From: Pedobacter nanyangensis
GTDB lineage: Bacteria > Bacteroidota > Bacteroidia > Sphingobacteriales > Sphingobacteriaceae
DNA: 64,000 nt
NCBI RefSeq assembly: GCF_003313505.1
Contig: NZ_QMHO01000001.1
Span: 660,534 to 724,533, forward strand
Direction: 5' to 3'
Below, one piece after another: positions 16,510 to 24,797 of this stretch. A model generated the notes under the pieces. That model was not told where the DNA came from. It worked only from the letters and a program-made list of their open reading frames with translations, and ran no database searches. Numbering within the stretch: the first letter of the stretch is position 1; the number at the start of each line of letters is the position of its first letter. A program made the position numbers and the translations under genes.

Positions 16510-16574
16510 GCTTAAAGCACAAGCCTCTGGATTAGATTTTATGAGCTTTTAGCCTTAGGCTTTAAGCTTTAAGC
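16510..16574. repeat. Palindromic simple repeat between proC and the argE-like gene
   Basis: GCTTAAAGC (16510-16518) pairs with GCTTTAAGC at 16559-16567 and again at 16566-16574. The gap is built of AGCCTTAGGC/CTTTAAGC-like units, similar in style to the flanks of the four-helix-bundle gene but without an inserted gene. Confidence 0.5.
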
Positions 16575-16581
16575 ACACAAA

Positions 16582-17643
16582 ATGATTGAAAAATTAATAA
16601 AAGAAAGCACAGAGTTACTAAGAGATTTGATCCGCATTCAGTCTTTTAGTAAGGAAGAAGATAGGACAGCAAATTTAATTGCGCAGTTTCTGGGTGAACA
16701 TGGCATTAAAACCCACCGCAAGTTGAACAATGTTTGGGCTTATAATAAGCATTTCGACGCATCTAAACCTACTGTGTTGCTTAATTCGCACCATGATACG
16801 GTAAAGCCTAATTCTGGCTACACCCGCGATCCTTATGATGCTGCCATTGAGGATGGCAAGCTGTTTGGCTTGGGCAGTAATGATGCTGGTGGCTGTTTGG
16901 TGTCGTTAATTGCTACTTTCTTGTACTTTTATGAGCAAGAAGGTTTAAAATACAACTTCTGTTTGGCGGCAACAGCCGAAGAAGAAATATCGGGAAACAA
17001 CGGTTTGGAGTTGGTGATCCCTGATTTGGGTGAACTGGAATTTGCCATTGTGGGCGAACCTACCGAAATGCACTTGGCCATTGCCGAAAAAGGCCTTTTG
17101 GTGATTGATTGCACTGCTCATGGTAAAGCAGGGCATGCGGCACGCGAAGAAGGTGAAAATGCCATTTATAAGGCCTTACCAGATATCGAATGGTTCCGCA
17201 ATTACCAATTTCCTAAAGTGTCGGAAGTTTTTGGCCCCGTGAAAATGACGGTAACCATTATCAATGCGGGTTCGCAACACAACGTAGTGCCCGCTAATTG
17301 CACTTTTACGGTTGATGTGCGGGTAACGGATGCCTATACCAACGAAGAGGTGGTAGAAATCATTAAACAACACGTGAGCTGCGAAGTGAAACCTCGATCG
17401 GTGAGGTTAAAGCCGTCTTCTATAGATAAAGATCATCCTATTGTTAAATCGGGAATTGCATTGGGCAAAACTACTTATGGTTCACCAACCACTTCCGACC
17501 AAGCATTGTTGTCTATTCCATCGTTAAAATGTGGACCAGGTTTTTCGGGGCGTTCGCACATGGCCGATGAATTTTTATATGTGGATGAAATTAGACAAGG
17601 TATCGAAGGCTATATCGCCATGCTGAAACCGGTAGTATCCTAA
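16582..17643 (+). CDS. argE: M20 metallo-deacylase, probable N-acylcitrulline deacylase
   Basis: A 353-residue M20-family hydrolase. The metal ligands are visible in order: LLNSHHDTV (about residues 71-79, His and the catalytic Asp), LGSNDAGGCL (bridging Asp), TAEEEISGN (catalytic Glu and metal Glu), GEPTEMHLAI and the C-terminal FSGRSHMADEF (His). A dimerisation domain fills the middle (about 170-280). Family members are ArgE-type deacetylases and DapE-type enzymes. As the last gene of an operon with an acylornithine transcarbamylase, it should remove the acyl group from N-acylcitrulline to give citrulline for ArgG; this substrate is inferred, not read from sequence. Length is typical for the short ArgE type. 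Confidence 0.87.
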   Translation: MIEKLIKESTELLRDLIRIQSFSKEEDRTANLIAQFLGEHGIKTHRKLNNVWAYNKHFDASKPTVLLNSHHDTVKPNSGYTRDPYDAAIEDGKLFGLGSNDAGGCLVSLIATFLYFYEQEGLKYNFCLAATAEEEISGNNGLELVIPDLGELEFAIVGEPTEMHLAIAEKGLLVIDCTAHGKAGHAAREEGENAIYKALPDIEWFRNYQFPKVSEVFGPVKMTVTIINAGSQHNVVPANCTFTVDVRVTDAYTNEEVVEIIKQHVSCEVKPRSVRLKPSSIDKDHPIVKSGIALGKTTYGSPTTSDQALLSIPSLKCGPGFSGRSHMADEFLYVDEIRQGIEGYIAMLKPVVS

Positions 17644-17646
17644 ACA

Positions 17647-17689
17647 TTTAGGAAACAAAGTTTGGAATTCAACGATTTTGTTTCCTAAA
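17647..17689 (+). terminator. Inverted repeat after the arginine operon
   Basis: TTTAGGAAACAAA (17647-17659) and TTTGTTTCCTAAA (17677-17689) pair perfectly over 13 bases, starting 4 bases after the argE stop. No clear T-run follows, so it may be a terminator or merely a 3' stabilising hairpin. Confidence 0.5.
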
Positions 17690-17802
17690 TTCGAGTATTA
17701 AAATCTCTTTATAAATATTACCCCTAAAGCAGTTCTTGCTTATTTGTCGGACATGCAAATGTTTCGAAGGTTATTTTTATTACCCAAAATTTATAAGAGA
17801 TC

Positions 17803-18441
17803 ATGACTAATCATCATCATATTGCCGTAATTGGCGGCACAGGAAAATCAGGAAAATATTTAGTGAAAAAACTATTGGAAAAAGGTTTCGGCATTAAAAT
17901 GCTATTGCGCAATCCTGACCAATTGGAGCTTTATCATCCCGCTATTGAAAAAGTAAAAGGAGATGCTCGAAACCCAGTGGATATAGCACTTTTATTAGAA
18001 AGTTGTACGGCGGTGTTGAGTACCTTGGGACAGCCGAAAGGCGAACCACCTATTTTTAGTACTGCAACTAAAAATGTGCTGGACGCCATGCAAAAGTTAA
18101 ATATCGAAAGATATATAGTGACTACTGGTTTGAGTGTTGATGCACCTAACGACCATAAAAGTGAAAAGGTGCAACAGGCCACGGATTGGATGCGGACCAA
18201 TTATGCCCCAACTACTGCGGATAAGCAGGTAGAGTATGAATTGTTAGCCCAAAGTGAGTTAGATTGGACTTTGGTAAGACTACCACTCATTGAACAAACG
18301 GACGAAGCCAAGGGAATTAAAGTGAGCCTCTACGATTGCCCTGGAGATCATATTAGTGCCACAGATTTGGCTAATTTTATTATTGAGCAGCTAGACAGTG
18401 CCGAATATATTGGAAAGGCACCGTTTATAGCCAGTATTTAA
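17803..18441 (+). CDS. NAD(P)-binding protein, atypical SDR/NmrA-like
   Basis: A 212-residue protein with an N-terminal nucleotide-binding motif (AVIGGTGKSGKYLVKKLL, residues 8-25; GGTGxxG) and a GDARN segment, as in the NAD(P)H-binding atypical short-chain dehydrogenases related to NmrA and flavin reductase. The usual catalytic Tyr-xxx-Lys of classical SDRs is not evident. Family members serve as redox sensors or reductases; the substrate here is unknown. It has its own transcription unit between the arginine operon and a converging lipoprotein gene, and is closed by a strong terminator. Confidence 0.8.
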   Translation: MTNHHHIAVIGGTGKSGKYLVKKLLEKGFGIKMLLRNPDQLELYHPAIEKVKGDARNPVDIALLLESCTAVLSTLGQPKGEPPIFSTATKNVLDAMQKLNIERYIVTTGLSVDAPNDHKSEKVQQATDWMRTNYAPTTADKQVEYELLAQSELDWTLVRLPLIEQTDEAKGIKVSLYDCPGDHISATDLANFIIEQLDSAEYIGKAPFIASI

Positions 18442-18445
18442 AAAC

Positions 18446-18475
18446 AAAAAGGCGGTGAGTTTTCATCGCCTTTTT
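18446..18475 (+). terminator. Rho-independent terminator after the NAD(P)-binding gene
   Basis: AAAAAGGCGGTGA (18446-18458) pairs with TCATCGCCTTTTT (18463-18475) with one G-T pair. It starts 5 bases after the stop and can serve both strands, since the lipoprotein gene converges here (stop at 18486). Confidence 0.85.
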
Positions 18476-18485
18476 GCATCGTGTA

Positions 18486-19208
18486 TTAAAAATCTTTCTT
18501 GGGTATTTTGGATAATTGCGATGAATCAATTTTAAAGCGAAAGGTATTGGAGTAGCAGACTTGATCAAAATTTTTAAACTTCAATCTGCACAAAGCATCA
18601 AAATCACCCTTGCGTTGAATTAATTTTGCGACTAGTATCTGCTTCGGTTTTAAGAACATGGTTTTTGCTCCTGTACTGCAATAAGTGTAAGCATAGGCAG
18701 GTTCTTCGATATCTGTCCATTTTCCCAGTTTATTTCGATACTGCATTACTACCTTACCTAAATCATTAAATTGTCCAATGTATAATGTCGAATCGCTCTG
18801 ATTTTGTAGAATAATAGCATAGGCTGGTTCTTTTATGATTGAGTCCATCCGTTTAACATCAATGCCGTCTTCTATTGAATGGCTTTCGAAGATGGTGAGA
18901 TTGGTCAGTTTGATAGAAGTGTCTACCGTAAGGGTTACCTGGTCGAGATATCTTAATACGATGTCTGGAAATTTCTCGAACTCTCCGTGGCTAGGAAGCT
19001 GTTTTCCAAAACGAATGGTGTCTTGCGTTGGACCTATATAATAAACTGGATAATAGCTCATTCCAGTAGCTTTTTTCTGAGGTGTTAACGTAAGATCTAG
19101 AGAAACGGAGTCGATTAAGACGGTTTGTCGGTAGCGTTGTATGTTCAGTGGCTTTTGGCAGGATATGCAGCCTAAGGCTACTATTAAGAGCATTAAAAGT
19201 CTATTCAT
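18486..19208 (-). CDS. Lipoprotein of unknown function
   Basis: A 240-residue predicted lipoprotein with signal peptide MNRLLMLLIVALGCISC; the likely acylated residue is Cys17. The rest is rich in beta-strand patterns (VTLTVDTSIKLTNLTIFES, YAIILQNQSDSTLYIGQF) with several tyrosines. I recognise no family. It is transcribed alone on the minus strand between two terminators and is not part of the arginine pathway that surrounds it. Confidence 0.7.
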   Translation of the reverse strand: MNRLLMLLIVALGCISCQKPLNIQRYRQTVLIDSVSLDLTLTPQKKATGMSYYPVYYIGPTQDTIRFGKQLPSHGEFEKFPDIVLRYLDQVTLTVDTSIKLTNLTIFESHSIEDGIDVKRMDSIIKEPAYAIILQNQSDSTLYIGQFNDLGKVVMQYRNKLGKWTDIEEPAYAYTYCSTGAKTMFLKPKQILVAKLIQRKGDFDALCRLKFKNFDQVCYSNTFRFKIDSSQLSKIPKKDF

Positions 19209-19263
19209 ATAGCAAAGATGCAGTTATGATAGGTTTTCCATAGCATTGCGGATGGATGAATAA

Positions 19264-19290
19264 AAAAGGCGGTGAAACTCACCGCCTTTT
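19264..19290 (-). terminator. Terminator after the S9 peptidase gene
   Basis: A perfect 12-base stem, AAAAGGCGGTGA with TCACCGCCTTTT, around a 3-base loop. It follows the minus-strand peptidase stop by 4 bases. The stem is nearly the same sequence as the terminator at 18446-18475. Confidence 0.85.
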
Positions 19291-19293
19291 CTT

Positions 19294-22161
19294 TTAGTTG
19301 TCTGCTTCGTCAAAAGCTCTAGCTTCCAAATGTTTTTCCATATCTAATCGGTTAACCCCTTTACTCCACCATTCTGGAGCAGGTTTGCCTTTCAACATGT
19401 AATCAAAATATTCCATCATACGTACCGCATAATCTTTACGGTTTGGCAGTTTGGCGATACCGTGGTTTTCGCCTTTGTAGGTAATCATTACCACTGGCTT
19501 GTTCAATCTTCTTAGGCCGTTATAGTACTCAATACCTTGGGTAAAATCTACCGCACCATCTTTATCATTGTGTAATAACAACAATGGGGTTTTCACGTTT
19601 TTGATGTGGTAAATTGGCGAGTTGCGTGCAAAAGCATCCCAATTGTCCCAATAACCTGGTGTTAAACGACCTTGGCTAGCTTCAAAAATAGCTTGGTTGG
19701 TACCGCCACTGTTCCAATAAATCAAACTATACATGCTGATCATGTTGGTTAACGGAGCACCAGCTGCCGCAGCTTTGAAGATGTTGGTTTGGGTAATTAA
19801 GAAAGAGGTTTGATAACCACCCCAAGAGTGCCCGTGGATCGCTACATTTTTCTCATCTACAATACCTGTAGCTATCGCTGCTTTCACTGCAGGTACTACG
19901 CAAGCTACCGCCGACATGCCGGGGTCGTTCAGTTTGTACTTAATGTCTGGCATCAACACGGCATAACCGTTGCTCAAATACATGCCCGCATTAAAACCAC
20001 CACCAGGGAAACCTGGCATGCTGTAGTTGTTTAAGCCATCTGTTAAACGCTCATAAATGTAGGTAATGGTTGGGTACGATTTTCCGGCTTGGTAGTTTGC
20101 AGGCAAATAAAGTGCTGCCTGTAAAGTATCGCCATGCGCACTCACATATTTAATCAACTTCACGCCCGAAGTCCAAGCATATTTAGCTTGATCTGGCGTG
20201 TTGGTGTTCACTTGTTTAGGTGCGGTTAAATCACTATTGGTGCTGGCATAATAAACTGGAGATTGCGCATAATTGCTTTTAGAGTAAGCAAAAACCTTTG
20301 CATTCTCGGCTTTGGTTAAAATACCATAGCTATTGGCATCGGTAAATAATATATTGATTTTTGATTTGCCTGCCGGAAGCACACCAATGCCCATATCCTT
20401 GGTTTCGTTATTGAAAACGGTAAAGTATTGGTCCTTGCTCAGGTCTGCACCTTTTTCGTTAGTATAAATACGATATCTGCCAGCTACTGCGGTTTTTTTG
20501 CTTTTCCAGTTATCAGACAAAGCCGTTACTGATTTTCCGTCCGCAGAAATCTTCCACAAATCATAATTGTCCATAATTAGGGCGTATTTCGAGTCCGAAG
20601 ACCAGCCGTAATTGGTCGTAGCAGGTTTGGTAACGTTATGGTCATCCAGCTGGTCTACAAAAGAGGCCTTGATGTTTCCGGTAAGATTGGCTTTTTGGCC
20701 GGTTTCGAAGTTCACGCTGTAAAATACACCATCCACATAATAGCTGGCAATTTTACCGTTAGGAGCTACAAATAAACGCCCACCGTTATTGCCATACATT
20801 TTTTCGAATAATACCTTTTTACTGCCTGTTTTAAGATCAATGAGGTAAACGTCGGTATAGCTCTGTCCATCCAAATTGCCCATCAGTTCGTATTTCGAAT
20901 TGTCGTAGCCAATCGCATATAGTTGCTTAGGAGCCACACTTACGGAGCGCATGTTACTATCCGCAAGTTGGGTGAATTTTTTATCCGCAAGGCGATAAGA
21001 ACTTACATAGCTGAAGTTTTTATCTCTCATTTCCTGCGTTTGTTGTGCAGATTGAAGGCGTCTGTCTTGCCAGTTCCAGATAATCATGTCCGGTTTCTCG
21101 ATATCGTCTTTTTTCACTTCTGGCGCAGGAGCAGCTTTTGCCTTTGTCGTACTGTCCGCTTTAACCTCTGGTTTACCTTTGGCTTTAGCGGTGTCCGCTT
21201 TTTTATCTTCTTTTTTGGTTAAGGTGTTGATGCCAAAAAACAAAGTAGTTTGGTCATCAGACCAGTATGGGGTAGCGTTGGTGTTAATGCCCATCCCTTT
21301 GGGGAAATTGCTGTCATCAATGCCATTGTAAATCACTTTAGCGGTTAAATCACCATTGATTTTATTGATTCCAATTACACTTAGTACCTCGTCTTTGTAC
21401 TTGTCGTTTTTGTTGGATTTCAACAGGGCAAATGCAGTGCCGTCTTCGTTCCAGTTGATGCTTTTATAAACAGCCTTATCATTATCCAACGCGGTAATGT
21501 TTCCCGTTTTCATATCTCTCAAGAAAACACCATTGCCGTTTTGGCCATTGGCATCAACTGTATAAGCCAATTTATCGCCGGCTTTGTTAAAGGCAAATTC
21601 GCCCACGTTGCCCAGGTTAAAGCTTTTTTTGCTGGCCAGGTGATACAAAAGTACGTCAGTTCCTTTGGCGGCATCTTTGTCTTTAGGAGCGGTTTCCAGT
21701 GGGGCAAATTGGATGGCTATCCAGTCTGGGGCATCACCAGAAAAACTGAAAGTTCTTACTCTTTCAAAAGTAGTTTGTTTATTGTCGGCCAATGAAACCA
21801 ATAACAGCTTATCGTATAAAGGCTTCATGGTTTTTCTAGCGGCTTTAGCTTCCGCATCTTTAGCTGATACTTTGAAAGCGGCATACTTTGAATTTTTGGA
21901 GAACAAAGCAAAGCTAGGCGTAGCCCCGATAGGATAGCTGTAGCTTAGGGTATCAAAAGTTTTTTTGATCACCATTTTCAGGTCGCCTTCTGTTGGGCCT
22001 GTTGCCCATGCAGTCCATTGGCCATCTCCAGAAAGGGTATTTCCTCGGTTGTAGGTCCACTTAGAAACATCTTTCCAAGTGAGCGCAGGCTTTACCTGGG
22101 CTTGTGTGGAAGTCGTAAACATCCCGCCGAGCAGCAATAGAGATAAAGTTATTTTCTTCAT
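19294..22161 (-). CDS. Secreted S9 prolyl-oligopeptidase-family protease
   Basis: A 955-residue protein: signal peptide (about 1-21, ending TQA), a long N-terminal beta-propeller-like region (about 22-680) and a C-terminal alpha/beta hydrolase domain (about 690-930). The catalytic serine is in GHSWGGY (S779), the aspartate most likely in HNDKDGAVD (D868) and the histidine in GENHGI (H900). The family cleaves peptides, often after proline or as dipeptidyl peptidases. A Lys/Ala/Pro-rich low-complexity insert (around residues 310-355, KKEDKKADTAKAKG) interrupts the propeller region; it is probably a surface linker. A -7-like element lies 17 bases upstream. The protein is probably periplasmic. 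Substrate class is inferred from the family only. Confidence 0.88.
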   Translation of the reverse strand: MKKITLSLLLLGGMFTTSTQAQVKPALTWKDVSKWTYNRGNTLSGDGQWTAWATGPTEGDLKMVIKKTFDTLSYSYPIGATPSFALFSKNSKYAAFKVSAKDAEAKAARKTMKPLYDKLLLVSLADNKQTTFERVRTFSFSGDAPDWIAIQFAPLETAPKDKDAAKGTDVLLYHLASKKSFNLGNVGEFAFNKAGDKLAYTVDANGQNGNGVFLRDMKTGNITALDNDKAVYKSINWNEDGTAFALLKSNKNDKYKDEVLSVIGINKINGDLTAKVIYNGIDDSNFPKGMGINTNATPYWSDDQTTLFFGINTLTKKEDKKADTAKAKGKPEVKADSTTKAKAAPAPEVKKDDIEKPDMIIWNWQDRRLQSAQQTQEMRDKNFSYVSSYRLADKKFTQLADSNMRSVSVAPKQLYAIGYDNSKYELMGNLDGQSYTDVYLIDLKTGSKKVLFEKMYGNNGGRLFVAPNGKIASYYVDGVFYSVNFETGQKANLTGNIKASFVDQLDDHNVTKPATTNYGWSSDSKYALIMDNYDLWKISADGKSVTALSDNWKSKKTAVAGRYRIYTNEKGADLSKDQYFTVFNNETKDMGIGVLPAGKSKINILFTDANSYGILTKAENAKVFAYSKSNYAQSPVYYASTNSDLTAPKQVNTNTPDQAKYAWTSGVKLIKYVSAHGDTLQAALYLPANYQAGKSYPTITYIYERLTDGLNNYSMPGFPGGGFNAGMYLSNGYAVLMPDIKYKLNDPGMSAVACVVPAVKAAIATGIVDEKNVAIHGHSWGGYQTSFLITQTNIFKAAAAGAPLTNMISMYSLIYWNSGGTNQAIFEASQGRLTPGYWDNWDAFARNSPIYHIKNVKTPLLLLHNDKDGAVDFTQGIEYYNGLRRLNKPVVMITYKGENHGIAKLPNRKDYAVRMMEYFDYMLKGKPAPEWWSKGVNRLDMEKHLEARAFDEADN

Positions 22162-22177
22162 ATTTTAGGTCTTTGTA

Positions 22178-22185
22178 CAAATGTA
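22178..22185 (-). promoter_or_regulatory. Candidate -7 element for the S9 peptidase gene
   Basis: TACATTTG on the minus strand matches TAnnTTTG exactly and lies 16 bases before the start codon. I see no TTG at the ideal -33 distance, so the call rests on the -7 box alone. Confidence 0.35.
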
Positions 22186-22288
22186 TATGATTTACTCCAT
22201 AAAGTAGTATGTTCCGGGCATATTAATGCATCTTTGTTGCATTTTTTAGGTTCATCGCTTTGCTTTACCATCTTGAGCGTAATTATTG

Positions 22289-22411
22289 TATTTTTGTTGC
22301 GGAATAATAGAAACGAACTAAATAAGTCGCTTTGTCATGCTGAGCACAGCGAAGAATCTGAAAAATAGATTCCTCCTAACCTTGGACCGACGGCAGAACG
22401 CAACAAAAATA
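22289..22411. repeat. MITE-like element with 13-base terminal inverted repeats
   Basis: TATTTTTGTTGCG (22289-22301) and CGCAACAAAAATA (22399-22411) are exact reverse complements bounding 123 bases. Inside is a REP-type segment, GTCATGCTGAGCACAGCG (around 22336-22353). The rest of the 309-base gap between the S9 peptidase and argH shows no gene. Confidence 0.5.
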
Positions 22412-22470
22412 TACGTAATGAAAATTGCGTTAGCAAACTTCGTTACCACTGAAAAGAAAATATAAAAGCA

Positions 22471-23802
22471 ATGAAAATCTGGCAGAAAAATGTAGATGTA
22501 AACCAATTTGTAGAAAATTTTACCGTAGGGAAGGATAGGGAATTGGATTTACAGATGGCTAAATTTGATGTATTGGGCTCGTTGGCGCATACGCAAATGT
22601 TAGAAACCATTAACCTGCTTACTGCCCAGGAACTTCAAGAGATACAGCTAGCCCTTAAAGAAATCTATAAAGAAATTGAAGCTGGAAGTTTTACGATAGA
22701 AGACAGCGTGGAAGATGTGCACTCGCAGGTAGAGTGGCTGCTGACCCAACGTATTGGCGAGGCTGGCAAGAAAATCCACAGCGGGCGTTCACGTAACGAC
22801 CAGGTTTTGGTGGATCTGAAACTTTATTTCAGAAGCTGCATTGAGGAAATGGTGGGAAATACACAAGATTTGTTTAACCAGTTAATTTCCCTAAGCAACC
22901 AGCATAAAGATAAATTGTTGCCAGGTTATACGCACTTGCAAATTGCCATGCCATCATCTTTTGGTTTATGGTTTGGTGCTTATGCCGAGAGCTTGGCCGA
23001 TGATATGGAGCTGATGTTGGCGGCATGGAAAATCACCAATAAAAATCCATTGGGTTCTGCTGCGGGTTACGGATCTTCATTTCCGTTAAATAGAACTTTA
23101 ACTACTGAACTTTTAGGTTTCGAAAGCTTAAACCATAATGTGGTGTATGCGCAAATGGGCCGCGGCAAAACCGAACGTATTTTGGCGCAGGCCATGTCGT
23201 CGGTAGCGGCAACTTTGGCAAAAATGGCCATGGATGTTTGCCTGTTCATCAACCAAAATTTTGGCTTCATCAGTTTCCCTTCAGAGCTGACCACAGGCAG
23301 CAGCATTATGCCGCACAAAAAAAATCCCGATGTTTTTGAGCTGATAAGATCGCGTTGCAATAAAATACAGGCTTTGCCTAATGAAATTGCCATGATGACC
23401 ACCAATTTGCCATCAGGTTACCACAGGGATTTGCAGTTACTTAAGGAAAATCTTTTCCCAGCTTTTATTTCCTTAAATGAATGTTTGGAAATCACGACGT
23501 TTATGTTGCAACATATTTCCATTAAAGATGATATTTTGAAGGATAAAAAGTATGATTACCTGTTCAGTGTTGAGGTAGTTAACGATTTGGCCTTACAAGG
23601 CGTGCCTTTTAGGGAAGCGTACAAAATGGTGGGCGAGCAGATCGAAAATGGCTCATTTAAGCCGCAATATGATTTGAAACATACCCACGAAGGCAGTATT
23701 GGCAACTTGATGAACGCACAAATTACTGAAGCCATGCGCCAAACCCTAACTGGATTTGGTTTCGAAAAGGTGAATAAGGCCATTGCTAATTTAATTGCCT
23801 AA
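22471..23802 (+). CDS. argH: Argininosuccinate lyase
   Basis: A 443-residue enzyme that splits argininosuccinate into arginine and fumarate, the last step of arginine synthesis. Family motifs are present: HSGRSRNDQV (103-112), the catalytic histidine region PGYTHLQIAMP (151-161, H155), GSAAGYGSSFPLNR (195-208) and the lyase signature GSSIMPHKKNPD (276-287). Length is normal. It lies 4.8 kb from the end of the main arginine operon, behind two unrelated minus-strand genes, so it must have its own promoter. The next gene starts inside its stop codon (TAATG), so the two are translationally coupled. Confidence 0.95.
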   Translation: MKIWQKNVDVNQFVENFTVGKDRELDLQMAKFDVLGSLAHTQMLETINLLTAQELQEIQLALKEIYKEIEAGSFTIEDSVEDVHSQVEWLLTQRIGEAGKKIHSGRSRNDQVLVDLKLYFRSCIEEMVGNTQDLFNQLISLSNQHKDKLLPGYTHLQIAMPSSFGLWFGAYAESLADDMELMLAAWKITNKNPLGSAAGYGSSFPLNRTLTTELLGFESLNHNVVYAQMGRGKTERILAQAMSSVAATLAKMAMDVCLFINQNFGFISFPSELTTGSSIMPHKKNPDVFELIRSRCNKIQALPNEIAMMTTNLPSGYHRDLQLLKENLFPAFISLNECLEITTFMLQHISIKDDILKDKKYDYLFSVEVVNDLALQGVPFREAYKMVGEQIENGSFKPQYDLKHTHEGSIGNLMNAQITEAMRQTLTGFGFEKVNKAIANLIA

Positions 23803-24587
23803 TGAAACTCAAATGTGGTTTGCTGTTAGCCTTGGCGCTAGTTAGTTTGAAGCTATGGGCCCAAAAGGCTGATACTATTACCATTGTTTCCTACAACATT
23901 CACCATGGTAATCCGCCAGCAAAACCTGATGTGATAGATTTAGATGCCATTGCCAATGTACTTGCCAATCAACAACCTGACTTTGTAGCACTGCAAGAGG
24001 TAGATGTTCAGGTTAACCGCTCGGGAAATGTGAACCAAGCGGAGTATCTGGCTAAGAAACTGAATATGTATTTCTATTTTGCCAAAGCCATTGATTACGA
24101 TGGAGGGGAATACGGTGTTGCGGTACTTTCTAAATATCCCATTTTGGCACAGCAAACTTTAAAATTTTCGCGAATAGAAGGTGTTAAAGCGGAAGACCGG
24201 GTACTGGCCGTTGTGACCGTTAAGCTTGGCAATGGAAAACAAGTTACTTTTGGCTCTACCCATTTAGACCATCAGAAAGATGAAGCCTTGCGATTGCTCC
24301 AAGTGTCGGAAATTGTGAAATATGCCGAAAAGGAAAAGGGCGCATTCCTCATTGCTGGCGATTTTAATGCTGTGCCAAATTCAGCTACGATACAACTTTT
24401 AGACAAGGGTTTTAAACGTACCTGTCAGCAATGTGGCTTTACCATACCAGTAGTTACGCCCAAAAAGGCCATTGATTTTATTGCTTTTAAACCTAACCGG
24501 AAAATTTCGGTATTTAGTCACGAAGTTGTTCAGGAACATCAGGCCTCTGATCATTTGCCCATTGTTGCCAAAATTATCTTCAAGTAA
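23802..24587 (+). CDS. Exported endonuclease/exonuclease/phosphatase (EEP) family protein
   Basis: A 261-residue protein with signal peptide (about 1-20, ending LKLWAQ) and an EEP fold. The catalytic elements follow in order: SYNIHHG (29-35), ALQEVD with the metal-binding glutamate, STHLDHQ, GDFNAVP and the C-terminal ASDHLPI with the histidine. The fold covers phosphodiesterases acting on nucleic acids, sphingolipids or phosphoinositides; the exported type without extra domains cannot be assigned a substrate. It overlaps the argH stop by one base, so expression follows argH although no metabolic link is obvious. Confidence 0.85.
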   Translation: MKLKCGLLLALALVSLKLWAQKADTITIVSYNIHHGNPPAKPDVIDLDAIANVLANQQPDFVALQEVDVQVNRSGNVNQAEYLAKKLNMYFYFAKAIDYDGGEYGVAVLSKYPILAQQTLKFSRIEGVKAEDRVLAVVTVKLGNGKQVTFGSTHLDHQKDEALRLLQVSEIVKYAEKEKGAFLIAGDFNAVPNSATIQLLDKGFKRTCQQCGFTIPVVTPKKAIDFIAFKPNRKISVFSHEVVQEHQASDHLPIVAKIIFK

Positions 24588-24614
24588 TATTTGAAAAACT
24601 AAGTCTATTTCGAT

Positions 24615-24629
24615 AAACCTTGCAGGTTT
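24615..24629. repeat. Short palindrome after the EEP gene
   Basis: AAACCT and AGGTTT face each other around TGC. It looks like half of a common intergenic repeat and resembles the unit at 61665-61713. Confidence 0.3.
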
Positions 24630-24758
24630 CTCGTCGGGGTTATTTTTGTTGTTCCCTTACCTTAAAAATTAAATTAACGTGTCCTGTTTGTTTCTTTTTG
24701 GTTAAATTTTGAAATAAAATAAAAGATAATTTAGAATAAATCAAAACAAAATGAAATG

Positions 24759-24766
24759 TATATTTG
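24759..24766 (+). promoter_or_regulatory. Candidate -7 element for the Gfo/Idh/MocA gene
   Basis: TATATTTG matches TAnnTTTG exactly, 31 bases before the ATG at 24798. No TTG is found at the -33 distance, so the evidence is the -7 box only. Confidence 0.4.
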
Positions 24767-24797
24767 GTTATACAAAACAATCTATAACCAAAATATC

